Source of the DNA: Hydractinia symbiolongicarpus
Taxonomy: Eukaryota; Cnidaria; Hydrozoa; Anthoathecata; Hydractiniidae
Direction: 5' to 3'
Assembly (NCBI RefSeq): GCF_029227915.1
Contig: NC_079883.1
Span: 3,226,001-3,286,000 of the forward strand
DNA length: 60,000 nt
Below, piece by piece: positions 1 through 11,183 of this stretch. The notes beneath the pieces were generated by a model. It ran no database searches, was not told the origin of the DNA, and saw only the letters and a program-made list of their open reading frames with translations. The first letter of the stretch is position 1; every line of letters starts with the position of its first letter. Both the position numbers and the translations under genes were made by a program.

Positions 1-545
1 CTCTTTAAAATTTATATGTAAAGCACTGAGGGACGGGTAGTCTACTAACAGATTTGAGTAGTATCAGTCAGCTAAAAAGTATGCATCGACTGATGAACTG
101 CATGCATCAGTTTGAAGTTCAGTAACAGGACGTTTTTCATGAAAATCACATTTCCCATTAAACTGTTGAAGGACATCATGCCACCACACCATGTCTCTGT
201 GGAATTCGAGTGTCAGTCGACACTTCAAGGCAGAGTTAGGTAATGATCCCATGAGGTCAAGAATGCGGCATAGGAAAGTTCGACCTCCATAGACAACTTT
301 GCAAGCCCAGTTTAAGCGACGGAAGTGATGGAAGATACCTGGTGCACTTTTCCCCCCGAAAGGAAGTCTAGTGTCCACCAAATAAGTAAAATGCTTGTGA
401 CCTCTAAAGCGCCATTTTAGACCTAATGCCGACCAATTAGCAGAGTGTACTGGGACAGATATGTATGCATGTCGTAAGTCAACCTTAGCCATATAGTAGC
501 CAGGAGGCAACAAACGAGGAGCATCATCAAGTGTTTGGAATTTTT
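1..545 (-). mobile_element. DIRS/Ty3-like retroelement fragment (RT to RNase H), broken
   Basis: Reading right to left, an open frame at 64-513 begins with RT fingers/palm motifs: KVDLRHAYISVPVH, then LPFGGKSAPGIFHHF. It continues to WWHDVLQQFNG and an RNase H-like TDACSSS. The frame continues upstream to about 540 (FQTLDDAPRLLPPGYY) and, past a stop at 64-66, downstream toward the window edge, where LHINFKE is still readable. That suggests a Trp-to-stop change. The catalytic YxDD block that should lie between APGIFHHF and VWWHD is missing, so the copy has an internal deletion and cannot encode active RT. DIRS-type and some Ty3/gypsy elements share these motifs, and no recombinase or integrase is present here to choose between them. 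It is a dead copy. Confidence 0.75.
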
Positions 546-2420
546 AAAACTGCAAACCTAGTGGGCAGCAGTTCTTAGAGGTCAGCAGTAGGAACTAACC
601 AAAACAAATCAGCTGCAGTGCTGTGTGAGGACTTCATACTAGCTGAATTTAAACCCTCAAAAACTTATAAGGAACATTAAGACCAAGACAAGAGGAAGAT
701 CTATTACTAAAATTTGATATTTTGAGGTCACACTACATATCCAGTAAATCATACTCTGCAGCATGCAGCAAGTAAGCATTAAATATATTTAGGTACAACT
801 GACCAGGTTTTACTACCATACAACATCACGCCTATTAAAAAGGGGTGGGCAATTGAGCACGCAAAGACACACCCATTTTGAGAAATGAGATAATAGCTGT
901 CGGTTTGCAATCAAATTTTGTAAGTAAACATGTATGGCTTATACAAGCCTACCCACAAACTATTGCATTGTTTATTGCAAACCAACCTGTAGATCCCCAG
1001 TTATTTGATGCCAGCAAAAAATTATGAATTCTGGGATGAGCAAACAAGTGTCATTTTGGCAAAAAAAATTATGTTAATCAATAACCCTTGTAATATCTAT
1101 GCATTGATAAAGTTTGAATGCACACCCCTTAACTGGTCTAAAATTACTGATAAAAAAAATTTCCAAATTTGCTATTACTTAAATATGACATTATAATTTA
1201 TTCAACATAATTAAATCTGAAATTCTTTAAATGTGAACATCTTGAGAATGAAAAAAGCTTTTTAAAAATTTTTAGAAGACTCGTTAACCAACTTTTTAAA
1301 TTCTATAATATAAGCCTAACATCATTTTATACCTTGGGTTCCCTTTCATTTCTTAACACTAGAAGAAAAATAATTATTATTCACCGGGCTGAGGTGCATG
1401 ATCAATATCTCTTAGGAAAATATAATTGCCAGGATTTTGAAAGTAACTATCTTGTAATCGGCAGGTTTGAAAACATTGTTTAAATTACTGGTATGGTTGT
1501 CGTATGGAGAGGAATAAAATAAGTAAAAGATAAAAAGAATCTTTTACAACAAGGGGGTATCATTTTTAGATAATGATTTTCATGATCCATCTTTAGCGTT
1601 GTTATTATTAACCTCGGTTCTACTTTCTGTAATTAATTTACATATCAATATTGTTTGTTCTGCAAGTAGTCATATAAATATTGTTTGTTTTATAAGTAGT
1701 CGCAAAATTTTATTAACAAATGGACTTAAGTTTTTGATTTTGGGGTCGAAATTTCTGGCTGTGAACATTGTTGAAACTTGTACTTCGCATGTTCACCTTT
1801 TTTCATAATTTTATATGTTAGGATCGCTCACTCAAACAAGGTTTAACTAACATAACAACAGCACTGTCCGCACACAAATGATAAAGGCATTTACTCTAAA
1901 TTTTAGTTTTATTGCTTGATTTGTGAGAATTGATAGTAGTTCTCGCAAAGCCCTCCATAAGAAGACGGTATGAGTTTATATAGTGTCTAAACTGTACCAC
2001 CACACTGTGTTATCTATAATTGTATCACTAAGATATTTAAATGTGACTTTAATTTGAAAACTGGGATGTTTGTACTCAACAAGGAATTTTTTTTTTTTAA
2101 ATGGACACTTAACTTTTCCTTTACTCTCTGTAACTACCCAATAACCATTCAAAGGTAGTGTAACTCCAACAATAAAAAAAATACTGATATCCTCCACACT
2201 CACAACACACTAATATCTTGTTGTGAATGAAAATTTTCAACAATCAGTCATTTTCTATGCTAGGTGTTATGCTAGGTTGAAGGTTTTAATATCCCTATTT
2301 TACACCCTGACGACAGTATAATGAAATGGCTTAGAACAAGTTGTATCTATTGATTATATTATTTTTCAAAGTCTACATTGTGTTAATTGTTAATTGTTTA
2401 AGTGTACTTATTATTCGTAG
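546..2420. other. No gene recognised; probable intron or upstream region of the TDRKH-like gene
   Basis: AT-rich sequence with only short chance ORFs on both strands. I searched for the missing 5' exons of the downstream KH/Tudor gene (an N-terminal membrane anchor and the first GxxG loop of KH1) and did not find a convincing candidate. Those exons are either very small or lie outside the window. No clear repeat structure was seen. Confidence 0.4.
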
Positions 2421-5400
2421 ATTTGATTTTGATCGAGAGGAAGTAAAAGATGGAATTAGCAACACAGAAAAGAAAGATAGAAACTTGGTGATAAGAGGAG
2501 AGCGGGAAAAGGTATCTTATTTTTTGTAAAGATGTTGATAAAACAAGAAAATATTATCTAAATTGCAAGTATTGCATCTATTTTTAGTAGAGTAGAAGAC
2601 ACTTAAACTTTTTTATTCTGCGAATATAGCTATATTTCCAAAACTAATAATAATCTTTAGTCACCTTTATTGGATGTAATATGTAAAACTAATTTGTGTA
2701 AAAAAGATTACAAGAGCTAATTTAAAATTTTATAGGTGCTAGCTGCAGAAATAAGAATCAAAGAAATAATTGCTAACACACCTAAACATGTGGAGACTGA
2801 GATGTTTGTTCCACAAGAAAGTTGTGGTCGAATAATTGGGAAAGGTGGACAATCGATTCGAGAACTATGTAGTGTGTCAGGTAAATTTTACTTGTATTTT
2901 AATTCATGCAGTTTGTCTGCAAAGCAAAAATGATAGCTGCAAATAGTGACGAGGAGAATCCAATGAATTTTTCCGACCAGTGAAGTTCTATGGATACGGC
3001 TAGTTTTTACAATTTTATTTTGCATGATGTGTTTGACACGTGTTTCTCATAGAAATTTAACTGCCATATCAAAACTTTCAGGTGCAAAAATTATTTTTGA
3101 CCGTAACGAAGATCGATCATTGGGAAACCAAAGGCGTATTTTTATTTCTGGTACATCAATGCAAGTTGATTATGCTAAGTTACTCATTGAGGAGAAGGTT
3201 GAGCAAGACAAAGCAGCAGCACAGAAATATAAAACAACAGGTTTAGTTTTTGTTAACAAAAAAATTAAAAAATTTATGTTGTCCCAGGTAAAAAATATAT
3301 GTGTAAGAAAAAATATATGTCTAAGATCAACTAGTAAGTACATTGTTGACTTTAATAAATTTTGAAGATTTTTCCAGAAACACAGTCAGGGAGTCAGATC
3401 TTAATATCTTAATAAATACACCCTAAGAATTACCACAAAATAAAACAAGTTACTTGTCCCTTATGACCAAAATTAGGCAACGTTTTATAAAAAATTTCTA
3501 GCATCATTTTAGAAAAATATTGTCAAATCTAATTAATGTATGTGCTACACTTACTTTTGGTAATTTAAGAAATCTTTTGTAATTTACGTTAAACTTTTTC
3601 GTTTTCAAAGCTAAAGTTTTACATTATATTACCTGGATAGTTGTTATTAAGTACACTCCCCAATCAGGATTTTCCAGGAAGATTTTAATGTTTTGTGCAG
3701 CCAGAGACATAACGTCAAATGTTTTAGATGTGCTTTTAGGTTTTCTACCTTTCTTAACTTCCTTCACAAAAGATATATCCCTTTCTATGTGTTATTGATA
3801 GTGTAACTAAATTACATTTTTATTTATGTGAAAAAGAAATCACGCAATCACACTTTAATGCTGATGAAATTGATTTTTTGCGTATCTCTCACCACTCCCC
3901 ACACACACATTTGCAGTTGCTTACCCTGGTTGGTTATCCAGGAACTCTTATAACATATCCAAATGGGCCAAATAATTTTAAACTCCACACCCTGAGATTT
4001 ATGAAATATGTTAATTTTTTTCTTTATAGCACCAACTCACACATCAAACTTTATGAAGTACCTGAATGACTTTCCTGTCGCATCACTTCCAGATGAAAAA
4101 AATTATTTTCAAGTTTTTGTATCCGCTTTATTATCACCTGATCATTTCTGGATACAGGTTGTCTCAACAGAATCTGTCAAATTAGATGTATTGACGAAAG
4201 AGTTGACCGAGTACTATGGGAAACTGGAACAAACTGAACAGCGGCTTCAACAAGGTATACTTTCAAGTTTTATCATTGTTTGTAAATATGATAAGAATTT
4301 TGTGATGACTACTCGAATGAACTAGCCAACTGATATTTCTAAAACTTATAAGTAAGCATCCCGTTTTAATTTGTATTACATTTAAGATGAAAATGCGTTT
4401 AACCTTTTTCAAATTTATTTTTCTGGAATGCTGGAATACAAAGACTAACTATAAGCATACAACGTTGTGAAAGTAAAAAAGTCAAATGTTTTTGTTTGTT
4501 ATTCTATACAAAGCCACGACCCCCGATCAAGTCTTGTCGACCCAAAAAGCATCCTTTTCAAGTTATTTGGAGCTTCTCTGCCAGTTCATCTTGTATCCAA
4601 ATTGTATTGACATTATGTTTGTTTTTTTTATTTAGGTAAAGTTGGCGACATTTGTGTTGCACCTTTTGAATTTGATAACCAGTGGTATCGTGCATGCATC
4701 ACTAATGTCAATGCTAATGGCACTCTTGATCTCTACTACATCGATTTTGGTGACAGTAATCAAGTGAATATCAATGATGTCAAAGCTATTCGGTACGCAG
4801 TCTAGTGCTTAAATAGCAATTCGTGAACATAGAATTTACCTGCAAAAACTTGTGAACTTGCGAATGTAAAAATGTGCAAAGCAAATCGATGCTCTTGGAA
4901 AATTTTGCGAGCATCAGCTTTCACGAATCACAACCTAATTATTTCAAGGATGGAACCTTAAAACGTATTCTTTTATTATCAAAGCATAAATTGTAATTGA
5001 AATAGATCATTTATAGCGGAAATTGTTTGCTCATTTTAGTTAAAACTCGTATAATCAACGAAAATTTCTCCACCTAATGTAAATCAGTATGAAATTACGA
5101 CAAACTTAAATCAGATATAGGAAAACAGTCCCTTTTTGGGTATTACATCTAACTCCTATTACAACACGAACTAAGCTATCTGGACAGACTTGTATCAGTT
5201 TTGAAATTATTGTCGGTCAACGTTTTAATAAAGTAAATATTTTTAATAATTTTAGAGAAAAGGATTTGGATTTACCAGCACATGCTAGAGAATGTTATCT
5301 CCCTATTAAACCAAACAGTAAGTGAATCTATTCCAGCGGATGCAACTATCACAATAATTAGTTGATTGATTTATTCCTGATTTTGTTCGCCATGCCTTCA

Positions 5401-7128
5401 TTTGCCAGCATGTTTTCCCGCTGTTTTATTTTGTAGTTATATAACCTTCATTCTTGTTAATTTCCCCCCAATCTTTCAGGTTTCACTTGGACAAAAGAAG
5501 AAAAGAATCGTTTTGAGTCCCTTTCCCATTGTGCACAGTGGGTCGCCCTAATGGCTAAAATTATAGGTTACAAAAACGTGGAGGGAAAAAGCTATCCTGT
5601 ACTGGAGCTGATCGATACGAGTGGAGGAAAGGTTAGAACGTGTCTCTTGTATTTTTTCTGTTCAAAATGGCTGCGTGCAGCTTTATTCCGGATCCCCTGC
5701 AGATTAAAAAATGTTTTCATGGGCCGAAAGTCCCGTAATTTTCTACGTAACAACAAATTTTGTATTATTTTTCAAGTTTACAAGAAGAATAAGAATAATC
5801 GTGAATATTTTGACAAAACATTATTTTTAATATTTTTTCCAGGACATAAATATCGCTCATGCTATGGTCACTGGTGGTCATGCATCAGAAGAACTAAAAG
5901 GTAAACATGCAGAATTGATTTTTTGTTAACTAATCTTTTTTTTGTCTATTATACAAGCTTATACAGCTACACGACATTGTTTTTCTGTTCAGATTATCAC
6001 GTTGTTGATGGTAGCAGCGAGAAGAAAGTTGTACAAGAAGATGATATATTTGTAGAAAAAGCCTCCTTAGATGAATTCATCAAAAACAATGTCAGTGGGG
6101 ATGATGCAAGCAAACCAATAAATACTGAAGGTGTCGCAGAAGTGCTCTCTCATTTCAAGTCTTCCAAAAATGATTATGCTACTCCACAGAAATCTGCTAA
6201 CGAGGAACCTAAAATAGATGACGCTTCAGCACTAACAGAATCTGATTCACATTTAAAGAATGAACCAAATCCTATGGAGCAACGCTCAGATGTTGATATC
6301 GAGTCAAAACTTGCAAGTGGTAACTCTGAGGAAGATTTTTTTGAAATAAATAGTGATCAGAAAGAAATATCTAAAGATGAAATTTTAACAGAGGAGACAG
6401 TCAGGCGAGACATGGATGATAATCGAGATAAGGGTGATAAAGTTAAGCCAGCCAAACCCGCTTCAAGTAAATTCCGACAAACCTTGGTATCCGACGAATT
6501 TGTTGACATTGATGTCACGACAGTTAACGGCGCCATCACTGCAGTCGTGAGTGAACATTTTCCTGTTAATGACGAGAATGACGAGCTTAGCGCTGACGAT
6601 AAAACTATTGTTAATGAAGAGGATATTGACGAAAAAGATGAGATCAAAAATATGAATGGGGCAGAGAAGGGTGAAATGTTAGACGAGTTGCAAAAGTCTT
6701 TAGACGAAACTAGCCGCAAGAATGTTTTGACCAGCATGGAAATGGCGCGTGAAAATCTGGTTTCCATTAATTTCGATGATTCGTCACTTAGCAACAACGA
6801 TTCTTTTATGAGTGCAAGATCGCAATTGACTGTTACTGACACTGATGATACGAATAGTTTTATGACGCCAAAAGGTCGTCTATCGCCTGAGATTACTGTT
6901 AGCTTGCCTGATTTATCGTTTTCTGGTCTTGGTGACTCGAAAAATGACTTGACTCCTCAAGCAAGCCCTAATACACGGCGTTCAAGCGGCAATAAATTTG
7001 AAATTCAATTTATTGACGAATCAACAAATAGAGTAATGTCAAGGGAATCTTTAAGCGCAACATTTGAAACGAGTTTGACAAAAGATGGTAGCCCTAGCAG
7101 TGTTAAGGGCAAAGAAACAACTGTCTGA
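2421..7128 (+). CDS. TDRKH: Tudor and KH domain protein (TDRKH/papi-like), 3' nine exons
   Basis: Exons I can join in frame: 2421-2511, 2736-2880, 3082-3240, 4030-4254, 4636-4792, 5256-5317, 5480-5631, 5843-5900 and 5993-7128 (stop). Every junction is GT-AG and the phases agree, giving about 728 residues. Exons 1-2 end KH1 (LVIRGEREKVLAAEIRIKEI). Exons 2-3 form KH2 with the loop GRIIGKGGQSIREL and GAKIIFDR. Exons 4-8 form an extended Tudor domain: NYFQVFVSALLSPDHFWIQV, then the core with WYRACITN and LYYIDFGDSN. The last exon encodes about 378 mostly acidic, Ser-rich, low-complexity residues. In animals TDRKH/papi is a mitochondrial-surface scaffold that binds methylated PIWI proteins and supports piRNA 3' trimming. 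The N-terminal anchor and the first KH1 exons are not seen here. The tail is unlike the short C-terminus of human TDRKH. Confidence 0.9.
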
Positions 7129-7324
7129 CGCTTGGTTTTTATTTTTTATGCGTGCGAATTGGTAACCGAAAAAATCTCGTTGATATTTCTGGCTTAAGAT
7201 TACTCAGAAAGTTTTAATATCAGAAAATAGCTTGTATTTTTTATTTATTAAAGATACCAACGTTTATATTTTTCGAATTACTGTACAGAGCTTAAATATG
7301 TTCAACATGTGAAGAAATGCGCTA

Positions 7325-7330
7325 AATAAA
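7325..7330 (+). terminator. Candidate polyadenylation signal of the TDRKH-like gene
   Basis: AATAAA within a run of overlapping AATAAATAAATAAT, about 200 bases after the stop codon at 7128. It is the first canonical hexamer downstream, so it is the likely end of the transcript. Confidence 0.5.
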
Positions 7331-7440
7331 TAAATAATAATTGCTTTACTTTACAGTCGTAGAAGCAGCTCCCAGCGTTTAAACTTTGGCGTTCATTGTT
7401 CATTTTCCAGTCCATTAGAAATGGTAGCGTTTTCTGAGTT

Positions 7441-7512
7441 CTTATTGGTTGTTAAAAACGTTTCCCGCCTTTTAACGCTTAAGGGTGACTCTTCTACTTA
7501 TACTGATTGGTT
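7441..7512. promoter_or_regulatory. Promoter-like cluster: E2F-type site between two inverted CCAAT boxes
   Basis: TTTCCCGCC at 7461-7469 matches the E2F/DP consensus. ATTGG (inverted CCAAT) occurs at 7444-7448 and 7506-7510. This combination is typical of cell-cycle and germline promoters. No coding exon is obvious on either side within a kilobase, so the target is unknown; it could be a non-coding transcript or a distal exon. Sites this short also occur by chance. Confidence 0.3.
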
Positions 7513-7902
7513 AGGAACGATATCTCTTTTGTTTGCATAGTTTATACTTGTAATATTATTTTTATATATTTTAGCTCAGTGTGTAGATGTGTTTAACGTA
7601 AGAATAAGTTCATGGTTAATAAATCTTTTGCCTGTCTTATTTGACTGGGAAAAGTTGTCAGGGTTACTTATATAACTAAGGGATTTTTTAAAAAAATAAT
7701 TCGTGAATCGATATAATTAAAATCCGCGAAATTTGATTTCACGCGAGCATAATAATATCATTGTGAAATTATTCTCCCTAGAGTGAATAGATTACTCGAG
7801 TCAGTTTTTTCAACTGAGCTATTCGCGATTGCAACCTCATTCCAGGGTCTTGCGGCTGCTATTACGGAGCGCCCAAAAATGGCTATCAAATTTATCAGAA
7901 AG

Positions 7903-8004
7903 GCGACCCCAGATCTCTTAAAGATAAACCTCGAAAGTAGTTTCTTTTGAGTGCGACTTCACACTACATACTTTCGAGGTTTTATCTTAAAGATTTCTGG
8001 GGAC
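7903..8004. repeat. Long inverted repeat (hairpin/MITE-like)
   Basis: GACCCCAGATCTCTTAAAGA followed by TAAACCTCGAAAGTAG on the left is mirrored by CTTTCGAGGTTTTATCTTAA then AGATTTCTGGGGAC on the right. The arms are about 35 bases with a few mismatches, around a loop of about 30 bases. This architecture is typical of a small palindromic MITE. Confidence 0.65.
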
Positions 8005-8385
8005 AAAAATATCAAATGTGAACGGGGTTGTCGCGGTCGGGCTTTTTTTCTTTTTATTGTAATTTTCAGGCTTCAGACGTTACGTCCACCCTGGGGATTG
8101 TTTTAAAAGTAGAAATGGTTTCAAGCGCAGAAAGTTATGTTTCGGACCATTTAAAAAAGAAAAATCGCGAAAGTCTTTATATTATTCTTTTTTTTTTGTT
8201 CCATGTTTATTAGCTCTATTTATTATTTTCTCATACCGTAAATGTGAAAGCAGCGATGAGCGGGAAATCTAAAAATGCATATTAAAGTTTCTCACATTTT
8301 TCTTTAATCGCGCAATTTACGAAAAAGCATGGTCTGAAGTTTCTGCATTTAAGAGATGGTTTACAAATTGAAAAATGTAGGTTAA

Positions 8386-8480
8386 AGGTCAACACGACAA
8401 CGTAAAAACACAATGTTTCACGATATGTAAACGTAAAAGAACTTAACACCCTTTCTACCTAACGTCGGGTTGACCTTTAT
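8386..8480. repeat. Short inverted repeat containing AGGTCA half-sites
   Basis: TAAAGGTCAACACGAC near 8386 and the reverse complement of TAAAGGTCAACCCGAC near 8465-8480 form 16-base arms with one mismatch. This could be the ends of a small element. AGGTCA is also a nuclear-receptor half-site, but the 60-base spacing is far too wide for a classical receptor dimer. Confidence 0.4.
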
Positions 8481-8894
8481 CGTACAACTATCGATTCGCA
8501 AGCCGCCCCTACCATTACCTTCGTGTTATAATTGTAACATTTCAACTTTACATCTTTTTAAATCGAAAACGATAAAGACAAATTATTTAATAGGCCATCA
8601 GCTGCATCAACTTAACTTTTAGTTCGTAGCATATAAAAGGAGGCCCGCGAGTTTTTTGTTTAAAATAAATCTGTTTAATGTATAAAATTAAAATCCCTTG
8701 GTTGCCCGACCTGAAAATCTTTCGTTTTGGAGGAAAAGCCTTTGAAGAATGCTTTTTCGTGTGTTATCAAGCGACATCGTGTGGTCATTCCGTATAAAAC
8801 TATAATTTTCAGAACCGATTTTTTGTTTGCACAACGGTAAAATATTTTTACTGTGGAAAGTTTATCATTTCTTGAACATGATAGTTTAGTAGGC

Positions 8895-8926
8895 GACGTT
8901 TCGGGAGATCCTCCTCCCATCATCGG
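8895..8926 (-). ncRNA. Hammerhead-ribozyme-like core in Penelope terminal repeat (copy 1)
   Basis: On the minus strand the order is CCGATGA (8926-8920), a GGGAG...CTCCC hairpin, GAAAC (8902-8898), then GTC (8897-8895). The hammerhead core is CUGAUGA-helix II-GAAA-helix III-UH. Helix III would be only one or two pairs, as reported for minimal hammerheads of Penelope-like elements. The U at core position 4 is C here, so this copy is probably weak or inactive. An extra U sits between CUGAUGA and helix II. Confidence 0.5.
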
Positions 8927-9888
8927 GCAAAGTAAAATGATGTTGAGCATGTATATATATAATTGCAGAGGATCAAAATTCATAAAAATTAACCAATCAG
9001 AAACGAGCTGATAATTACAGTAAATTACGGTAATTAACATTCTGGGACCTAGATGTAGGTAACTACTTCTTCTGTAGGGCTGGTAACCAAATCTCAGGAA
9101 GTTGATGCGAGATGCTTTTTATGTATTTTTTACGTTCTACACTGTTGATGGTTTCTTTAATCTTCCTGGCCGTTGTTCTGGATTCTCTGTCAACGATTTT
9201 CTTCTCATCCCAATTAAACTGATGACTTCTGCTCCAGCTGTGGTCCGCATTTTCGTTTTCTACATCCCTGTTTCTCACTGCGCGTTCTTGTACTCGTTGC
9301 TTAAACTTTGTTCTTGTACTCGTTGCTTAAACTTTCTTTTTGTTTCGCCTATACACACTGCATCACAATCTTTACACGGGATTTCGTAAACAACATTGCT
9401 TTGCTCTTCCAGGTTTATTTTGTCTTTTGGTTTAGACAAAGTGCTTCTTAGGGTGTCTTTAGAGGTAAGAATGCATTTGATCTTGTGTTGCCTTAAAACT
9501 CGACGAAGGATCTCGCTGGTACCTGGTACGAAGGGTAGGAATGCTGATGCGATAAATTCCTCTGATGTTTCCATGCTGTCTCCGTTGCATTTTCTCTTCA
9601 TTTTATTTTCTACTTGCGGGACTTTATGACTGTATCCATTTGCGATTAATGCATTTCTTACACGTTGAATTTCTCCTTTCCTCTCCTGTTTGTCACTTAC
9701 TACGCTGTTGGCACGATTCAGTAATGAAGATATGACACTTTCTTTGCAAGATTTCTGACAGTTTAATTCGAAGTTAAGGTACTGGTCAGTCTGTGTTGGT
9801 TTACGATACACTGAAACTGAAATGGAACCATTCTTACGTTTGACCAAAGTGTCCAGGAAAATACATGCTCAACATCATTTTACTTTGC

Positions 9889-9919
9889 CTGATGATGGGA
9901 GAAAGATCTCCCGAACGTC
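9889..9919 (+). ncRNA. Hammerhead-ribozyme-like core in Penelope terminal repeat (copy 2, inverted)
   Basis: CTGATGA (9889-9895), then GGGAG (9897-9901) pairing with CTCCC (9908-9912), then GAAC and GTC (9917-9919). The first core block is intact, but one A of GAAA has been lost. The two copies in this element therefore carry different single lesions, and together they suggest an intact ancestral motif. Confidence 0.5.
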
Positions 9920-9966
9920 GCCTACTAAACTTTCATGTTCAAGAAATGATAAACTTTCCACAGTAA

Positions 9967-11183
9967 TATGAAAACTGAACAAACAAACCGAAATAATATA
10001 TTCGGTAACATATTTGTTCGGCAAAGTATCTAAACAAAAAGCGTAAACACAACTGAGTGTTTAAATAGCTTGGTTGGATAAAAAGTAAAGATTTGTGTCT
10101 TTAAGAGTTCCTTCTACACTTGTTATTACCTCCTCACTTTTTTAGAATTCTAAACTTTTTGACATTTTTTGATTAATTTTTTGAATTTTCTCAGCTATTT
10201 TTAGGCTTGAGTTACTCTCAAAGAAGTTAATTTTATACAAGAATATTGAAAAAAAAATCGTTACGACCAGATCCGAAATCCAACTCTCGCCTTTACTCTG
10301 AAATGTAAAAATAGTTCTAATTCACCTTGGCAACCTAAAATGTCTGAATCTCTTACATTTTCCTGACATATTGACTATATTTAAAAAACTCCTTACAGAG
10401 TGGAAAACCTGTAACTAACCGAGTTGCTAAATAGCCGGTCTATATTCCCTTAAGTCCGGTGTAAAAATAACAGAAAGGTTACCGGTAAGGATGAAAATTT
10501 AGATCTTTTTAAGGTGAATGTGCATAGCAAAAAATCGTGTTATAAATAACAGATAAAATGTAATAAAGTTTATTTGAACATGAAAATAAGTCCATTAAAT
10601 CTTTCCACGCAACAAAACATATGTCCGTACAAAATCAATTAAATAACAACCCAGTTTTTTCAAGCCTATTTTAGAATGTGCAGAAATAACTCGTAGGCTT
10701 TCCTTACCAAAGTTTCACATAAAGTTAACTCAATGAGAAGAAATACTTTTCAATGAAAGATTTTCGCTCTATAACATTCACGCAACTTCTTCATCTATGG
10801 TGCGTTGCAATACGTGCCATAAACTCCTACCGCATATAAACTTTCAGGTATATAGCGAAAGGTTATGATTGAGAATGTTTCTATTCCTACAGGTCGCAGG
10901 AAGTCAAGAACAGTCGAAGCTTTATGTGAAACAGACCTAACTAGACTTAAGTATGGATAAATACAAAATTAATAAGAATCCATTGCTCAAAAAGTATAAT
11001 AAAATAAAATATTTAAAAATAACCAAGATGATGAATTATACCACTACATCAACAACACTAAGGTCCAAATTTACCCTAATAAAATAACAACATGAACATG
11101 TTGGTAACAAAGTCAACAGAAGCGGGGAAATATAATCTACTACGCACTCTAAATAAATTACCACAGCATGGCTTATAATACTA
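9967..11183. other. No gene recognised; downstream flank of the TMED gene
   Basis: AT-rich intergenic sequence. The nearer part may contain the 3' UTR of the minus-strand TMED gene, whose stop codon is at 11184-11186. TTTATT near 10570 is a possible minus-strand AATAAA. No coding signal or clear repeat was seen. Confidence 0.35.

Larger units (their letters stand above)
8848..9966 (-). mobile_element. Penelope-like element, 5'-truncated, with GIY-YIG endonuclease end and inverted terminal repeats
   Basis: The minus frame 9847-9275 starts at the end of the RT domain (FLDTLVKRKNGSISVSVYRK, then PTQTDQYLNF). It runs into a GIY-YIG type endonuclease segment: NVVYEIPCKDCDAVCIGET, with KRKFKQRV following. 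The frame shifts near 9290-9340, where about 26 bases (TTCTTGTACTCGTTGCTTAA plus six) are tandemly duplicated. The C-terminus then continues at 9278-9063 (RNRDVENENADHSWSRSHQF). About 107 bases at 8848-8954 and 9861-9966 are inverted copies of each other. The RT catalytic palm is absent. Penelope-like elements are characterised by RT plus GIY-YIG and by terminal repeats that may lie in inverted orientation when the element is 5'-truncated. The copy is inactive. Confidence 0.85.

Noticed and set aside
6357-6842. 161-codon minus-strand frame
   Set aside because: It is antisense to the acidic last exon of the TDRKH-like gene. Asp/Glu/Ser-rich coding often leaves an open Ser-rich antisense frame.
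8386-8480. Nuclear receptor response element
   Set aside because: The two AGGTCA half-sites are about 60 bases apart and lie in longer inverted arms, so a small foldback element explains them better.
8675-9040. 121-codon minus-strand frame
   Set aside because: It runs through the Penelope terminal repeat and has no protein motif.
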